Part shown: piece after piece, positions 43,731 through 52,360 of the stretch
Position numbering within the stretch: the first letter of the stretch is position 1
Layout of the letters: every line of letters begins with the position of its first letter
Assembly (NCBI GenBank): GCA_002698985.1
Contig: PAAY01000004.1
Span: 62,001 to 126,000, forward strand
From: Saprospirales bacterium
GTDB lineage: Bacteria > Bacteroidota > Bacteroidia > Chitinophagales > Saprospiraceae
Reading direction: 5' to 3'
DNA length: 64,000 nucleotides
Position numbers and translations under genes: made by a program
The notes under the pieces: generated by a model
The model's database searches: none
What the model was told of the DNA's origin: nothing
The model's input: the letters and a program-made list of their open reading frames with translations, nothing else

Positions 43731-44333
43731 TCACTTTTGGTTGAATGATACGCTCCAGATGCCTCTTAGTTCACCGGCTTTGTAACCTTTTGCTGCATCT
43801 TCCGGGTAGCGCTCGGCCAGGGTTTGCAAAGTTTCCGGTGCAATATCCTGCTCCGGTTGGCCATGGCACACCAGACATTGGGGCAATACGCGGATGGGTG
43901 CGGTGAACACCACTTTGTCTTCTACTGTAAAAACCCGTGGCTTTGGTTCCTGTCCGTTTTCCATGAGCTTCTGGTAGTCACGAATGACCTCCAATTCCCA
44001 TTCTGCGGGCCGGTTGGCCGGGTTGCGCAGCTTATCGCTGGTTCGCTTGATGGTGGCATTGAAGGCCCTGCTCAGGCTGTCGGTCAAGGGCAGTGCCTGC
44101 AACTGGCAATACCCGATGGCTCCAGTCGGGCCGCTTTCTTTCATGGCCTGAGTCAAGCTACTGCTCAGCGCAGCAAAGGTGGCAGCGGTAATTTCCTTGC
44201 CTTTGCTCAGGTATTCCTCCTTATGTTCTTCGGAAAGAGGGACATTTTCACCGTTTGTGCAGCTGGTGAAAATGGTCAGTGTCAACATCATGATCCCCCC
44301 GAAAACAACAGGGAAGTTTTGTCCGAAACTCAT
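43731..44333 (-). CDS. DUF3365 (Tll0287-like) haem c-binding lipoprotein
   Basis: A 200-residue lipoprotein. I choose the ATG at 44333, giving a signal peptide ending in IFTSC (C25); an upstream ATG at 44375 is in frame. The body matches the Tll0287-like/DUF3365 fold: AIGYCQLQALPLTDSLSRAF, IKRTSDKLRNPANRP, and the c-type haem motif CLVCH. Such proteins bind haem in a PAS-like fold and act as redox or gas sensors or electron carriers. Its 18-base spacing before the rhodanese gene makes a four-gene operon of haem protein, rhodanese and two YeeE halves. Confidence 0.88.
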   Translation of the reverse strand: MSFGQNFPVVFGGIMMLTLTIFTSCTNGENVPLSEEHKEEYLSKGKEITAATFAALSSSLTQAMKESGPTGAIGYCQLQALPLTDSLSRAFNATIKRTSDKLRNPANRPAEWELEVIRDYQKLMENGQEPKPRVFTVEDKVVFTAPIRVLPQCLVCHGQPEQDIAPETLQTLAERYPEDAAKGYKAGELRGIWSVSFNQK

Positions 44334-44523
44334 ACCTTGAATTGCGATTTGAGCTGCAAAAGTCGGCAGAGACAAAGATCGATGTAGTGACCTACATCAC
44401 GAAGGCGGGGAATTCATTTGCTTATTCATCCGGATTATAGCGCCAATTCAGGTTCCTTATCGTCCTATTTCCGACTTTTGCAGGCCGCTGAAAAACGAAT
44501 CGAAATTCCAAAGTTCATAGCCA

Positions 44524-45345
44524 ATGCTCTACGACCAAATAGAACAAGCCGTTGAATTCATCCGAAGGAAAACCAGCCTGAATCCCAGGGTAGCCATTAT
44601 ACTGGGTTCAGGATTGGGAGGCTTGACCGAACAAATCGAAACTGCCTGTATCATACCCTACGGGGATATTCCTCATTTTCCCGTCTCAACGGTCTCCGGC
44701 CACAAAGGGCAGTTGGTGTTTGGCCAACTGAATGGGGTGCCAGTAGTTACCATGGCTGGCCGCTTTCATTATTACGAAGGGTATTCCTTGCAACAAGTGA
44801 CTTTTCCGGTGCGGGTCATGAAGATGCTGGGTGCCAGATTGCTCATCGCATCCAATGCGGCCGGAAGCGTAAACCCCGGCCACGAAGTAGGCGACCTCGT
44901 ATTCATCGAGGATCACATCAATCTGCTTCCCGACAATCCGTTGCGGGGGCCGAATGACGATCGCCTTGGACCCCGGTTTCCTGACATGCTCAACACCTAT
45001 GACAAGGAGCTTTTGAATAAAGCCCTTGCCATTGCCGAAGCAAAAGGATACAGGGCACACCGGGGCGTCTATGCCGTTCTTCAGGGACCCAACTTTGAAA
45101 CTCCGGCAGAATACACCTGGCTGCACCGCATCGGAGCTGACCTGGCCGGCATGTCCACCGTGCCGGAAGTCCTGGTAGCCCGGCACATGGGAATGGATGT
45201 TTTCGCTGCTTCAGTGGTTACGGATGTGGGCTACCCACCCGAGCGAATCAAACACACGAGCCACGAAGAGGTGGTGCAGGTTGCAGCCCAGGCCGGGCAA
45301 CGTTTGGCTGTGGTAATCCGGGAACTGCTGGGCAACCTTAGCTGA
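44524..45345 (+). CDS. punA: Purine nucleoside phosphorylase (PNP-I, trimeric type)
   Basis: A 273-residue enzyme that splits purine nucleosides with phosphate. Family marks: AIILGSGLGGLTEQI, IPHFPVSTVSGHKGQLVFG, GRFHYYEGYSLQQVTFPVRVMK, NAAGSVNPGHEVGDLVFIEDHIN, and YAVLQGPNFETPAEYTWLHRIGADLAGMSTVPEV. Length fits the mammalian-like low-molecular-mass class. Single gene. Confidence 0.95.
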   Translation: MLYDQIEQAVEFIRRKTSLNPRVAIILGSGLGGLTEQIETACIIPYGDIPHFPVSTVSGHKGQLVFGQLNGVPVVTMAGRFHYYEGYSLQQVTFPVRVMKMLGARLLIASNAAGSVNPGHEVGDLVFIEDHINLLPDNPLRGPNDDRLGPRFPDMLNTYDKELLNKALAIAEAKGYRAHRGVYAVLQGPNFETPAEYTWLHRIGADLAGMSTVPEVLVARHMGMDVFAASVVTDVGYPPERIKHTSHEEVVQVAAQAGQRLAVVIRELLGNLS

Positions 45346-45404
45346 CTTCTGTATAGCAATACGCTGCACGACCCGGAACTTTTTCAGACCCGGCTGCGTT
45401 TCGA

Positions 45405-45412
45405 TACTTTTG
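45405..45412 (+). promoter_or_regulatory. -7 box very close to a start codon
   Basis: TACTTTTG matches TAnnTTTG and ends 6 bases before the ATG at 45419, so a transcript from it would start at or next to the start codon. The -33 region has only a T run (45380-45384). Confidence 0.4.
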
Positions 45413-45418
45413 ATTTTC

Positions 45419-45781
45419 ATGAAAGCACAACAACTGAAGAAAATACCCGCCTGGATTTACTACATCACCGGCGCTGCAGGCTTGGCCATGTGTCTGTGGA
45501 TGTTTCTCAGCCACTTCACCGGTGAGGATTCACACCCCTGGCTGGAGTTGGGTGCAGGCTGGATGCTGGCAGGCCTGCTCTGCATCTGGTGCGGTATGGA
45601 CTACAGCCGCTCACCCGTGATCCGCTTTTTCTGCATGTTGTTTTTCGGGTTGATTGCTTTCATTCACTGGCTGGAATTTTTCCGAGGCTTTCTGCCCATT
45701 TACGTTCCCATCACCCAATCGCTTCCTTTCGTGCTGCTCATTTCTGCAGAGTTGATCATTTGCAACCTGGTAAAAGAGTAG
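45419..45781 (+). CDS. Small multi-pass membrane protein of unknown function
   Basis: A 120-residue protein with four predicted helices: about 11-31 (WIYYITGAAGLAMCLWMFLSH), 42-58, 66-86 and 95-117. The start is taken at ATG 45419; an ATG at 45410 would add three residues. No motif is recognised. It lies 73 bases after punA in the same direction with its own -7 box, so it may be independent. Confidence 0.65.
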   Translation: MKAQQLKKIPAWIYYITGAAGLAMCLWMFLSHFTGEDSHPWLELGAGWMLAGLLCIWCGMDYSRSPVIRFFCMLFFGLIAFIHWLEFFRGFLPIYVPITQSLPFVLLISAELIICNLVKE

Positions 45782-45898
45782 GCCAAGCTGAAGTTCCAAC
45801 ACCTCTCAGGGTCTTTTCGTCGAAATCTCTCCTTCGGCAAACAAGGCTGTATTTTATTTGCCGCATTCCTTTTTTTCCTGAGTATCAATTCAAATCTG

Positions 45899-48800
45899 AT
45901 GAAAATACTGTACACCTGCGGTTTGTTTTTCCTGCTTTCTCTCGTAGCGCTTTCAGCGCAACAACCCATTGACATTTCTTTTGGCGATATGCGGGCCAGA
46001 AGCATCGGCCCTGCTGTAATGAGCGGCCGGATATCCACCATCGACGGCAGTGCTTCCAATCCAAAACTGTTGTACATCGGTGCAGCATCCGGTGGGGTCT
46101 GGAAAAGCGTCAGCGGAGGAGCCAACTTCTCCCCAGTTTTTGACGATCACCTCCAGTCCATCGGAGCCATCCACATTGACCAGCAACACCCCGACACCGT
46201 CTGGGTGGGCACGGGTGAGCCCTGGGTGCGCAACTCGACCTCCGTCGGAAAAGGCATCTACGTCACCACCAACGGCGGCAGGGACTGGACATTTAAAGGC
46301 CTGGAGAATTCTGAGCGCATTGCCAATGTGATCGTTGATCCCCGAAACTCCGCCCGCATCTATGTGGCAGCACAAGGTCCCCTGTGGTCAGCAGGCGGTG
46401 AGCGGGGCGTTTATCTGAGTGAGGATTTTGGTGAGACCTGGACCTGTGTGCTCAGTGTGGATGAAAACACCGGATGTGCCGATCTGGCCATGAACCCGGA
46501 AAACCCTGACGAGTTGTTTGCTGCCATGTGGGATCATCGCAGGTATCCTGACTTTTTCCGTTCCGGCGGGCCGGGCAGCGGCCTGTACCACAGCACCGAC
46601 GGCGGCAAAACCTGGAAAAAACTCAGCCCCGAAGAAAATGGATTGCCTCAGGGCTTGTTGGGCCGGATGGCGGTGGCATTTGCTCCTTCCGATCCCAGTG
46701 TAGTTTACCTGACCATAGAGGCAGAAAAAAAGGATGACAAGGGACTTTACAGAAGCAATGACGGCGGTAAAACCTGGAAGAAGGTCAATTCAGAATTCAA
46801 CAGTACCGTAAGGCCGTTTTACTTTTCGAGGCTGGTGGTGGATCCCAACAATGCCGACAAAGTGTTCAAATGCGGCCTCAATCTGACCATCAGCGAGGAT
46901 GGCGGTGAGACCTTCCGCACCGTAGGCAGTGGTGTGCATTCGGACATCCACGCCGTATGGGTCAACCCCAATAATTCCGACCACATCGTCATCGGCACCG
47001 ATGGCGGAGGCTATCGCTCATTGGACGGAGGCTATGCCTTTGAAATGTTCATGGACCTGCCCATCTCCCAGTTCTACCATGTGAGTGTGGACAACGAAGA
47101 GCCATTCAACGTCTATGGTGGCCTGCAGGACAATGGCTCCTGGTACGGCCCCAGTGCCAGCCCCGGCGGAGTGGAAAACAAAGACTGGAACCTCAGCAAC
47201 TGGGGCGATGGCTTTTATTCCTTCCCCCATCCCACCGATAAAAACATCATTTACTCCGAGTCGCAGGGCGGCAATCTGGTGCGCCACGACCGCAGCGACG
47301 GGCAGTCCAAAGACATCCAGCCCATTGCCCGTGAGGGCGAACCCGAACTCAGATTCAACTGGAATGCACCCGTTCACATCAGCCCCAACAATCCCGAGCG
47401 GCTTTACTTCGGGGCGCAATACCTGTTCATGACCGAAAACAGGGGCGACAGTTGGAAACGGATTTCCCCTGATTTGACCACCAACGATCCGCAACGCCAA
47501 CGCCAGAAAAAATCCGGCGGACTGTCCATTGACAATTCAGGTGCAGAGAACAACACCACCATTTACACCATCGCCGAATCACCCCTCGATGAAAAGGTCA
47601 TCTGGGTGGGCACTGACGACGGCAACGTGCAAGTGACCACCGATGGCGGCCTGAACTGGACCAACGTGGCTCCAAACCTACCGGAGCTCCCGACTGGCCT
47701 CTGGGTCAGCTGTGTAGAGCCCGGACATTTTGACCGCAACACCTGCTATGTCACAGTGGATGGCCACAGGTCAGGCGACATGGAAACCTATGTTTTCAAA
47801 ACCACCGACCTTGGAAAAACCTGGACCTCCATTGCGACGAAAGAAATAGAGGGCCATGTCCATGTGATCCGGGAAGACCTGGAGAACCCGAACCTTTTGT
47901 TTCTGGGTACGGAATTCGGCTTGTACATCAGCCTGGATGGCGGCCTCTACTGGGAGCGCTTCGAAAACAACCTGCCCAAAGTGCCGGTGCATGCGCTGGT
48001 GGTTCACCCCCGCGATGCGGCTTTGGTCATCGGCACCCACGGGCGTGGCATTTACATCATCGACGACCTGCTGCCACTCCGCCAGATCGATGAGGAAGTG
48101 CTGAACGTCACCCTCCATTTCTTTGAGACAAAACCGGCCTACATCCGCCTGCCAAGGGGCGGTGCTCCATTTGGCGGTGCCGGCAATTTCGTGGGTGCCA
48201 ATCCCAACGACGGTGCCTACATCGCTTACTACATGCGCCGCAGACATACCTTCGGTAAAATGACCATGGAGATTGTGAACGAGAAAGGCGAGGTCATCAA
48301 GACCGTGACACCCGGCAAGAGCGGTGGCATCAACGTGGTGAACTTCCCCACCCGCCTGCGCATGCCCAAAGGTGCTCCTACCATGAACCGGCAGGCCCTC
48401 GGAAGCTCGGTATTCCCACCCGCCATTCCGGAAGGGCAGTACACCGTGAGAATCCAAAAGGGAAAACAGACCTATGAAAAGCAGGTGAACCTCCAATTCG
48501 ACCCGGCAGCGGATTCAAAATACCCTCGCGAAGACCGGCAACTGGCCCTCGAAACACAAATGCGGCTGTTTAACCTGACGGAGCGCATCGGCTATATCTA
48601 CTATGCCCTGCAGGACATGCACACGCAGGCGGAAAAACTTTTCGGAAAAGCTCCAAAGAAACTGGATAGCGAAATCAAGTCATTTGCCGAAGCCACCAAA
48701 AAAGAGAAAGATGGCCTGGTATCTATGGAAGGCGACGGCTATGTGGATGAAAGCTCACGCCTGCGGGAGGATGTGGCCGTGCTTTACGGTCGCATCAGCA

Positions 48801-48991
48801 ACTACCCCGGACGCCCCTCCGACGATCAGCTGCGCAGAACGGATGCACTCGAAAAGCAGTTCCAGACCGTTCAGGATAAATTCGATGCCTTCGTGCAACG
48901 AATGAAGGCCCTCAATGAAAAGCTCAGGAAAAAAGAACTCCCCGAAATCAAGATCCAGAGCTGGGAGGAGTATGTTAGAGATGAAGAATGA
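45899..48991 (+). CDS. Exported sortilin/BNR-type beta-propeller protein
   Basis: A 1030-residue exported protein. A signal peptide (1-20, FFLLSLVALSAQ) is followed by two or more propellers made of VPS10/BNR-like repeats with Asp-box motifs such as TTNGGRDWTF, STDGGKTWKK, SNDGGKTWKK, SEDGGETFR and TTDGGLNWT (to about residue 730). Then a beta-sandwich part (about 745-860, KMTMEIVNEKGEVIKTV) and a C-terminal helical, coiled-coil-like tail (about 870-1030). Homologues are annotated glycosyl hydrolase or sortilin-like in Bacteroidota; true activity unknown. The TGA stop opens an octamer repeat array. Confidence 0.88.
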   Translation: MKILYTCGLFFLLSLVALSAQQPIDISFGDMRARSIGPAVMSGRISTIDGSASNPKLLYIGAASGGVWKSVSGGANFSPVFDDHLQSIGAIHIDQQHPDTVWVGTGEPWVRNSTSVGKGIYVTTNGGRDWTFKGLENSERIANVIVDPRNSARIYVAAQGPLWSAGGERGVYLSEDFGETWTCVLSVDENTGCADLAMNPENPDELFAAMWDHRRYPDFFRSGGPGSGLYHSTDGGKTWKKLSPEENGLPQGLLGRMAVAFAPSDPSVVYLTIEAEKKDDKGLYRSNDGGKTWKKVNSEFNSTVRPFYFSRLVVDPNNADKVFKCGLNLTISEDGGETFRTVGSGVHSDIHAVWVNPNNSDHIVIGTDGGGYRSLDGGYAFEMFMDLPISQFYHVSVDNEEPFNVYGGLQDNGSWYGPSASPGGVENKDWNLSNWGDGFYSFPHPTDKNIIYSESQGGNLVRHDRSDGQSKDIQPIAREGEPELRFNWNAPVHISPNNPERLYFGAQYLFMTENRGDSWKRISPDLTTNDPQRQRQKKSGGLSIDNSGAENNTTIYTIAESPLDEKVIWVGTDDGNVQVTTDGGLNWTNVAPNLPELPTGLWVSCVEPGHFDRNTCYVTVDGHRSGDMETYVFKTTDLGKTWTSIATKEIEGHVHVIREDLENPNLLFLGTEFGLYISLDGGLYWERFENNLPKVPVHALVVHPRDAALVIGTHGRGIYIIDDLLPLRQIDEEVLNVTLHFFETKPAYIRLPRGGAPFGGAGNFVGANPNDGAYIAYYMRRRHTFGKMTMEIVNEKGEVIKTVTPGKSGGINVVNFPTRLRMPKGAPTMNRQALGSSVFPPAIPEGQYTVRIQKGKQTYEKQVNLQFDPAADSKYPREDRQLALETQMRLFNLTERIGYIYYALQDMHTQAEKLFGKAPKKLDSEIKSFAEATKKEKDGLVSMEGDGYVDESSRLREDVAVLYGRISNYPGRPSDDQLRRTDALEKQFQTVQDKFDAFVQRMKALNEKLRKKELPEIKIQSWEEYVRDEE

Positions 48992-49157
48992 GGAATTGAG
49001 GAACTGAAGAACTGAGAGACGCTGGCAGTGGTTCAAAACCCTGCCAGCGTTTGATGATTGTGTTTTTATCAGTTTTTTGAAATGGTATTTCAGGGGTTGT
49101 TAACCGAAATATGGCCTTTTAGCAGTATCCTCAAATCCTCGAATCTTCAGTTCCTCA
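48989..49157. repeat. Inverted octamer-iteron element spanning two stop codons
   Basis: From the propeller gene's TGA on the plus strand run octamers TGAGGAAT, TGAGGAAC, TGAAGAAC, TGAGAGAC (48989-49020). From the recX TGA on the minus strand run TGAGGAAC, TGAAGATT, CGAGGATT, TGAGGATA (49157-49126). TGAGGAACTGAAGA is a perfect 14-base inverted repeat (48997-49010 / 49144-49157). Between them is a hairpin ACGCTGGCAG/CTGCCAGCGT (49019-49028, 49041-49050) with a T-rich tail that may act as the terminator. The stop codons of both convergent genes are the first triplet of their arm. Confidence 0.85.
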
Positions 49158-49628
49158 CTCTCCAATCAATTTCTTCCCTTCTTCAAAAACCAGTTCCGGT
49201 TCATAGCCACGCCTGAGTGCCGCTTCGGTTGCCTTTTTGCGGCGTTCGTATTTGTTGCCGGAGGCGAGTGAAAAGCGTTTGTGTAACACCTGCCGGAGGG
49301 CTTCGCTGTATTCCTCTTCGTCAATTTCAGTGAGGGCTTTGCGGATGCAATACTCGCTGATATCCCTTTTTTTCAGTTCCTGAACGATGCGGCGGCGGCC
49401 CCAAAGTTTCATGCGGAACTTGCCTCGGGCAAAGCTTCGTGCGAAGCGTTCTTCGTCCAGAAACTTTTCTTCGATCAACTGCACCATGATGTCCTCCAGG
49501 TCCATTCCGTAAATGCCTAGCGAGAGGAGTTTGCTGCGCACCTCCTTGTGGCAGCGATCCTGGTAGGCACAGTAGCGCTGCAGTGCTGCCAGGGCCTCGG
49601 CTTTGGAATAATACTTTTTGGGTTTCAT
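49155..49628 (-). CDS. recX: Regulatory protein RecX
   Basis: A 157-residue all-helical protein with three RecX repeats: YCAYQDRCHKEVRSKLLSLGI, IMVQLIEEKFLDEERFARSFARGKFRMKLWGRRRI and the C-terminal YERRKKATEAALRRGYEPELV. RecX binds inside the RecA filament groove and damps recombination. recA is not in the window. Its TGA is the end of the inverted octamer element. Confidence 0.92.
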   Translation of the reverse strand: MKPKKYYSKAEALAALQRYCAYQDRCHKEVRSKLLSLGIYGMDLEDIMVQLIEEKFLDEERFARSFARGKFRMKLWGRRRIVQELKKRDISEYCIRKALTEIDEEEYSEALRQVLHKRFSLASGNKYERRKKATEAALRRGYEPELVFEEGKKLIGE

Positions 49629-49654
49629 CAGCTGCGTTCGGTTGATCTGCCGGA

Positions 49655-51706
49655 TCAGCTTTGGTCCAGCTTTTTCACCATGGTCAGGATGGTAGCCAGG
49701 GCCACGGTTTCACCGGTTTCGTCGTAAACATCCACCAGGTATTTCACGATGCCTTTGGCGATGTCGTCCTCGCTCTTTTTCTCCTGGTCAATTTTTTCTT
49801 TCACCGTGAGCCGCACGCCGATGGTCATGCCGGGGTACACCGGTTTGGTGAACCTGCATTCGTCGATGCCGTAGTTGAGCAGCACAGGACCTTTGCGGGG
49901 TTCCACGAAGAGGCCGGCAGCTTTGGAGAGGATGTAATAGCCGTGGGCCACCCGCCGCTCGAAGATGGTGCCTTCGAGAGAGGTTTCGTCCACATGGGCA
50001 TAGAAGTGGTCGCCGCTGATGTTGGCGAAGTTGACGATATCAGCCTCGGTGACTGTGTGTTTGGAGGTAACAACGGTCTCACCGATTTCCAGTTCCTCAA
50101 AGTGCTTTCTGAAAACGTGCACCGGTTTTTCAATTTGCCGGGCGCCTTGCTGGTATTGCTGCGTCACTGCGGTTATGAACGTGGGGTGCCCCTGCAGGGC
50201 GGTTGTTTGCAGGTAGAAGCGTACACTGCGCAGGCCTCCCAGTTCCTGGCCGCCACCGGCTCTGCCGGGTCCGCCGTGCATCAGGTTGGGCAGCGGCGAT
50301 CCGTGGCCGGTATTTTCGCCGGCGCAGTCTTCGTTCAGAATGAGTATGCGGCCGTGGTAGGCAGCGGCTCCGAGTACATAGTCACGTGCTGTGTTTCCGT
50401 CTTTCGTCACAATGGTGCTGACGAGTGACCCCTTCCCGAGTCGGGTCAATTCAATGGCCTCCTCGAGGGTTTTGTAAGGCATGATGGTGCTGACCGGGCC
50501 AAAGGCTTCCACCTCGTGGCTGGTCAGGTTGTGGAAAGGATCGTCGTTTCGGAACAAAAGCGGCGACATGAAGGCACCTTTTGTAGCATCGGCACCGGTC
50601 ACTTCCACATAATCCGGGTCTCCATATACCAAGGTGCTTGCCTCGGCCAGCTCAGCCACCCGTGCTTTCACTTCCTCCACTTGTATGCGGGCCACCAGGC
50701 TGCCCATTCGCACGCCTTCCACCTGCGGATCGCCAATGACTGTTTTTGCCAGCCGGGCACTGAGGGCTGATTGCACCTCCTCCACCAGGTTTTCCGGAAC
50801 GATGATGCGCCGGACGGCGGTACACTTTTGGCCGGCTTTGGTCACCATCTCGCGGTGCACTTCTTTGATGAAGATGCCGAACTCGGGCGTGTCAGGGGTG
50901 GCATCCGGTGCCAGCACGGCGGCGTTGAGGCTGTCGGCTTCCATGTTGAAAGGCACCGAGTTTTCGATGATCTTCGGGTGGGCTTTCAGCATGCGGCCGG
51001 TGCTGGCCGAGCCGGTGAATGTCACCACGTCTTGTTCCGTAATGGGTTCCAGAATGCCGTCGCCGCGGCCACAGACCAATTGGATGGCCCCTTCCGGAAC
51101 GATGCCGGAGGCAACGATGTCTTTGACCATGGCCTGGGTCAGAAAGCTGGTCAGCTCAGAGGGCTTCACAATGGCCGGCATACCAGCCAGCCAGGTGGGC
51201 GCCAGTTTTTCCAGCATGCCCCAGATGGGAAAGTTGAAGGCATTGATGTGGATGGCTACCCCCTGGCGGGGTGTCATGATGTGATGGCCGATGAAGGTGC
51301 CTTCTTTGGAGGACTTGATGGCCTCGCCATCTATGTAAAAGGGTTGGCTGCCCATTTTTCTTCGCAAACTTGCGAAGGCGAACAAGGTGCCGATACCGCC
51401 TTCGATGTCCACCCAGCTGTCGGCTTTGGTAGCACCGGTGCGGTAGCTCAGTGGGTAATAGGATTTGCGCCGCTCGTGCAGGTAAAGGGCCAGTTGTTTG
51501 AGCATGAGGCCGCGCTCGTAAAAGGTCATTTTCCGAAGGGCAGGACCACCCACACGCCGTGCGTAATCCATCATCGCAGCAAAGTCGAGTCCTTCGCTGC
51601 CGGCGGTGCAGATCACCTCGCCGGTGATGGCATCGTACTGGGGTTCTCCGGGGCCTTCATGGGGCACCCATTTACCGAGGGCATAATTGGTGAGCTTCTC
51701 TGGCAT
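49655..51706 (-). CDS. paaZ: Phenylacetate degradation bifunctional protein PaaZ
   Basis: A 683-residue fusion of an aldehyde dehydrogenase (1-520) and an R-specific MaoC-like hydratase (about 530-683). Dehydrogenase residues E256 (FNMEADS) and C295 (AGQKCTAVRR) fall at the same numbers as in E. coli PaaZ. The hydratase motif ISGDHFYAHVDE carries the catalytic Asp and His. It opens the oxepin-CoA ring and oxidises the resulting semialdehyde in aerobic phenylacetate breakdown. No other paa gene is nearby, so it either works with a distant cluster or protects against a leaked reactive aldehyde. Confidence 0.95.
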   Translation of the reverse strand: MPEKLTNYALGKWVPHEGPGEPQYDAITGEVICTAGSEGLDFAAMMDYARRVGGPALRKMTFYERGLMLKQLALYLHERRKSYYPLSYRTGATKADSWVDIEGGIGTLFAFASLRRKMGSQPFYIDGEAIKSSKEGTFIGHHIMTPRQGVAIHINAFNFPIWGMLEKLAPTWLAGMPAIVKPSELTSFLTQAMVKDIVASGIVPEGAIQLVCGRGDGILEPITEQDVVTFTGSASTGRMLKAHPKIIENSVPFNMEADSLNAAVLAPDATPDTPEFGIFIKEVHREMVTKAGQKCTAVRRIIVPENLVEEVQSALSARLAKTVIGDPQVEGVRMGSLVARIQVEEVKARVAELAEASTLVYGDPDYVEVTGADATKGAFMSPLLFRNDDPFHNLTSHEVEAFGPVSTIMPYKTLEEAIELTRLGKGSLVSTIVTKDGNTARDYVLGAAAYHGRILILNEDCAGENTGHGSPLPNLMHGGPGRAGGGQELGGLRSVRFYLQTTALQGHPTFITAVTQQYQQGARQIEKPVHVFRKHFEELEIGETVVTSKHTVTEADIVNFANISGDHFYAHVDETSLEGTIFERRVAHGYYILSKAAGLFVEPRKGPVLLNYGIDECRFTKPVYPGMTIGVRLTVKEKIDQEKKSEDDIAKGIVKYLVDVYDETGETVALATILTMVKKLDQS

Positions 51707-51746
51707 TTTTTCAGTTTTATGTTGGTCAAGTTTATTTTTTGGGAAT

Positions 51747-52262
51747 TTACTCCAGGGTGCCGGGGTGTTTCTTTTTGATGTAGCTGATGCCGGCGCCGTA
51801 CACCCATCCTTCGAGGCCTTTTTTTGTGCGCACTTTTATGTAGGGCTCGTCCACCACCATCCTGCCCAGGTTTACTTCAAAAGTGCTGTCGGTCATCTCG
51901 TTCAGGAAGTAAACGGGCTCGAACAGGGGCAGCTCGGTGAGCACCTTGCTCTTGAGTCCCGGGCCTTCACGCAGTTTCAGTTTGTCGATGACTACGAAAA
52001 GCCTGGCGTACTCTTCATTGGGGTCGGCCAGCAGATCCTTTTGGGGCTGGGTGTTGGCTGGCTCTGGCTTGGCAGCCTCCTTCGCCGGCTGCTCCTGCTT
52101 TTGCTTTTCCACCATGGCAATGCTGTCCTGTGCTGCTTCAGCTGCTTTTTTGGCTTGCAGCTCAGCCTTGGTCGAGTTGCATTTAGAGACTGCCCAGATG
52201 AGGAAAAATATCGCCAGGCCGGCGATGAGGATGACTTCTATTTTTGATCTGAAACCTTTCAT
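51747..52262 (-). CDS. Membrane-anchored SH3-like domain protein
   Basis: A 171-residue protein: one N-terminal helix (about 9-26, VILIAGLAIFFLIWAVSKC), an Ala/Lys/Gln/Pro-rich linker (about 30-85) of coiled-coil look, and a C-terminal bacterial SH3 domain (about 88-165, KLKLREGPGLKSKVLTELP, GLEGWVYGAGI). Such domains commonly bind peptidoglycan or periplasmic partners. It is divergent from dprA and 40 bases from paaZ. Function unknown. Confidence 0.82.
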   Translation of the reverse strand: MKGFRSKIEVILIAGLAIFFLIWAVSKCNSTKAELQAKKAAEAAQDSIAMVEKQKQEQPAKEAAKPEPANTQPQKDLLADPNEEYARLFVVIDKLKLREGPGLKSKVLTELPLFEPVYFLNEMTDSTFEVNLGRMVVDEPYIKVRTKKGLEGWVYGAGISYIKKKHPGTLE

Positions 52263-52360
52263 CTCTTTGAATTATGTTTGCAATGGCCGAAATGATACGG
52301 GCAAAGGAAAGCCTTTCCTTTCATTTTGCCCGGCTCCCTTCTTTTCGGGCTCCAAAAACT

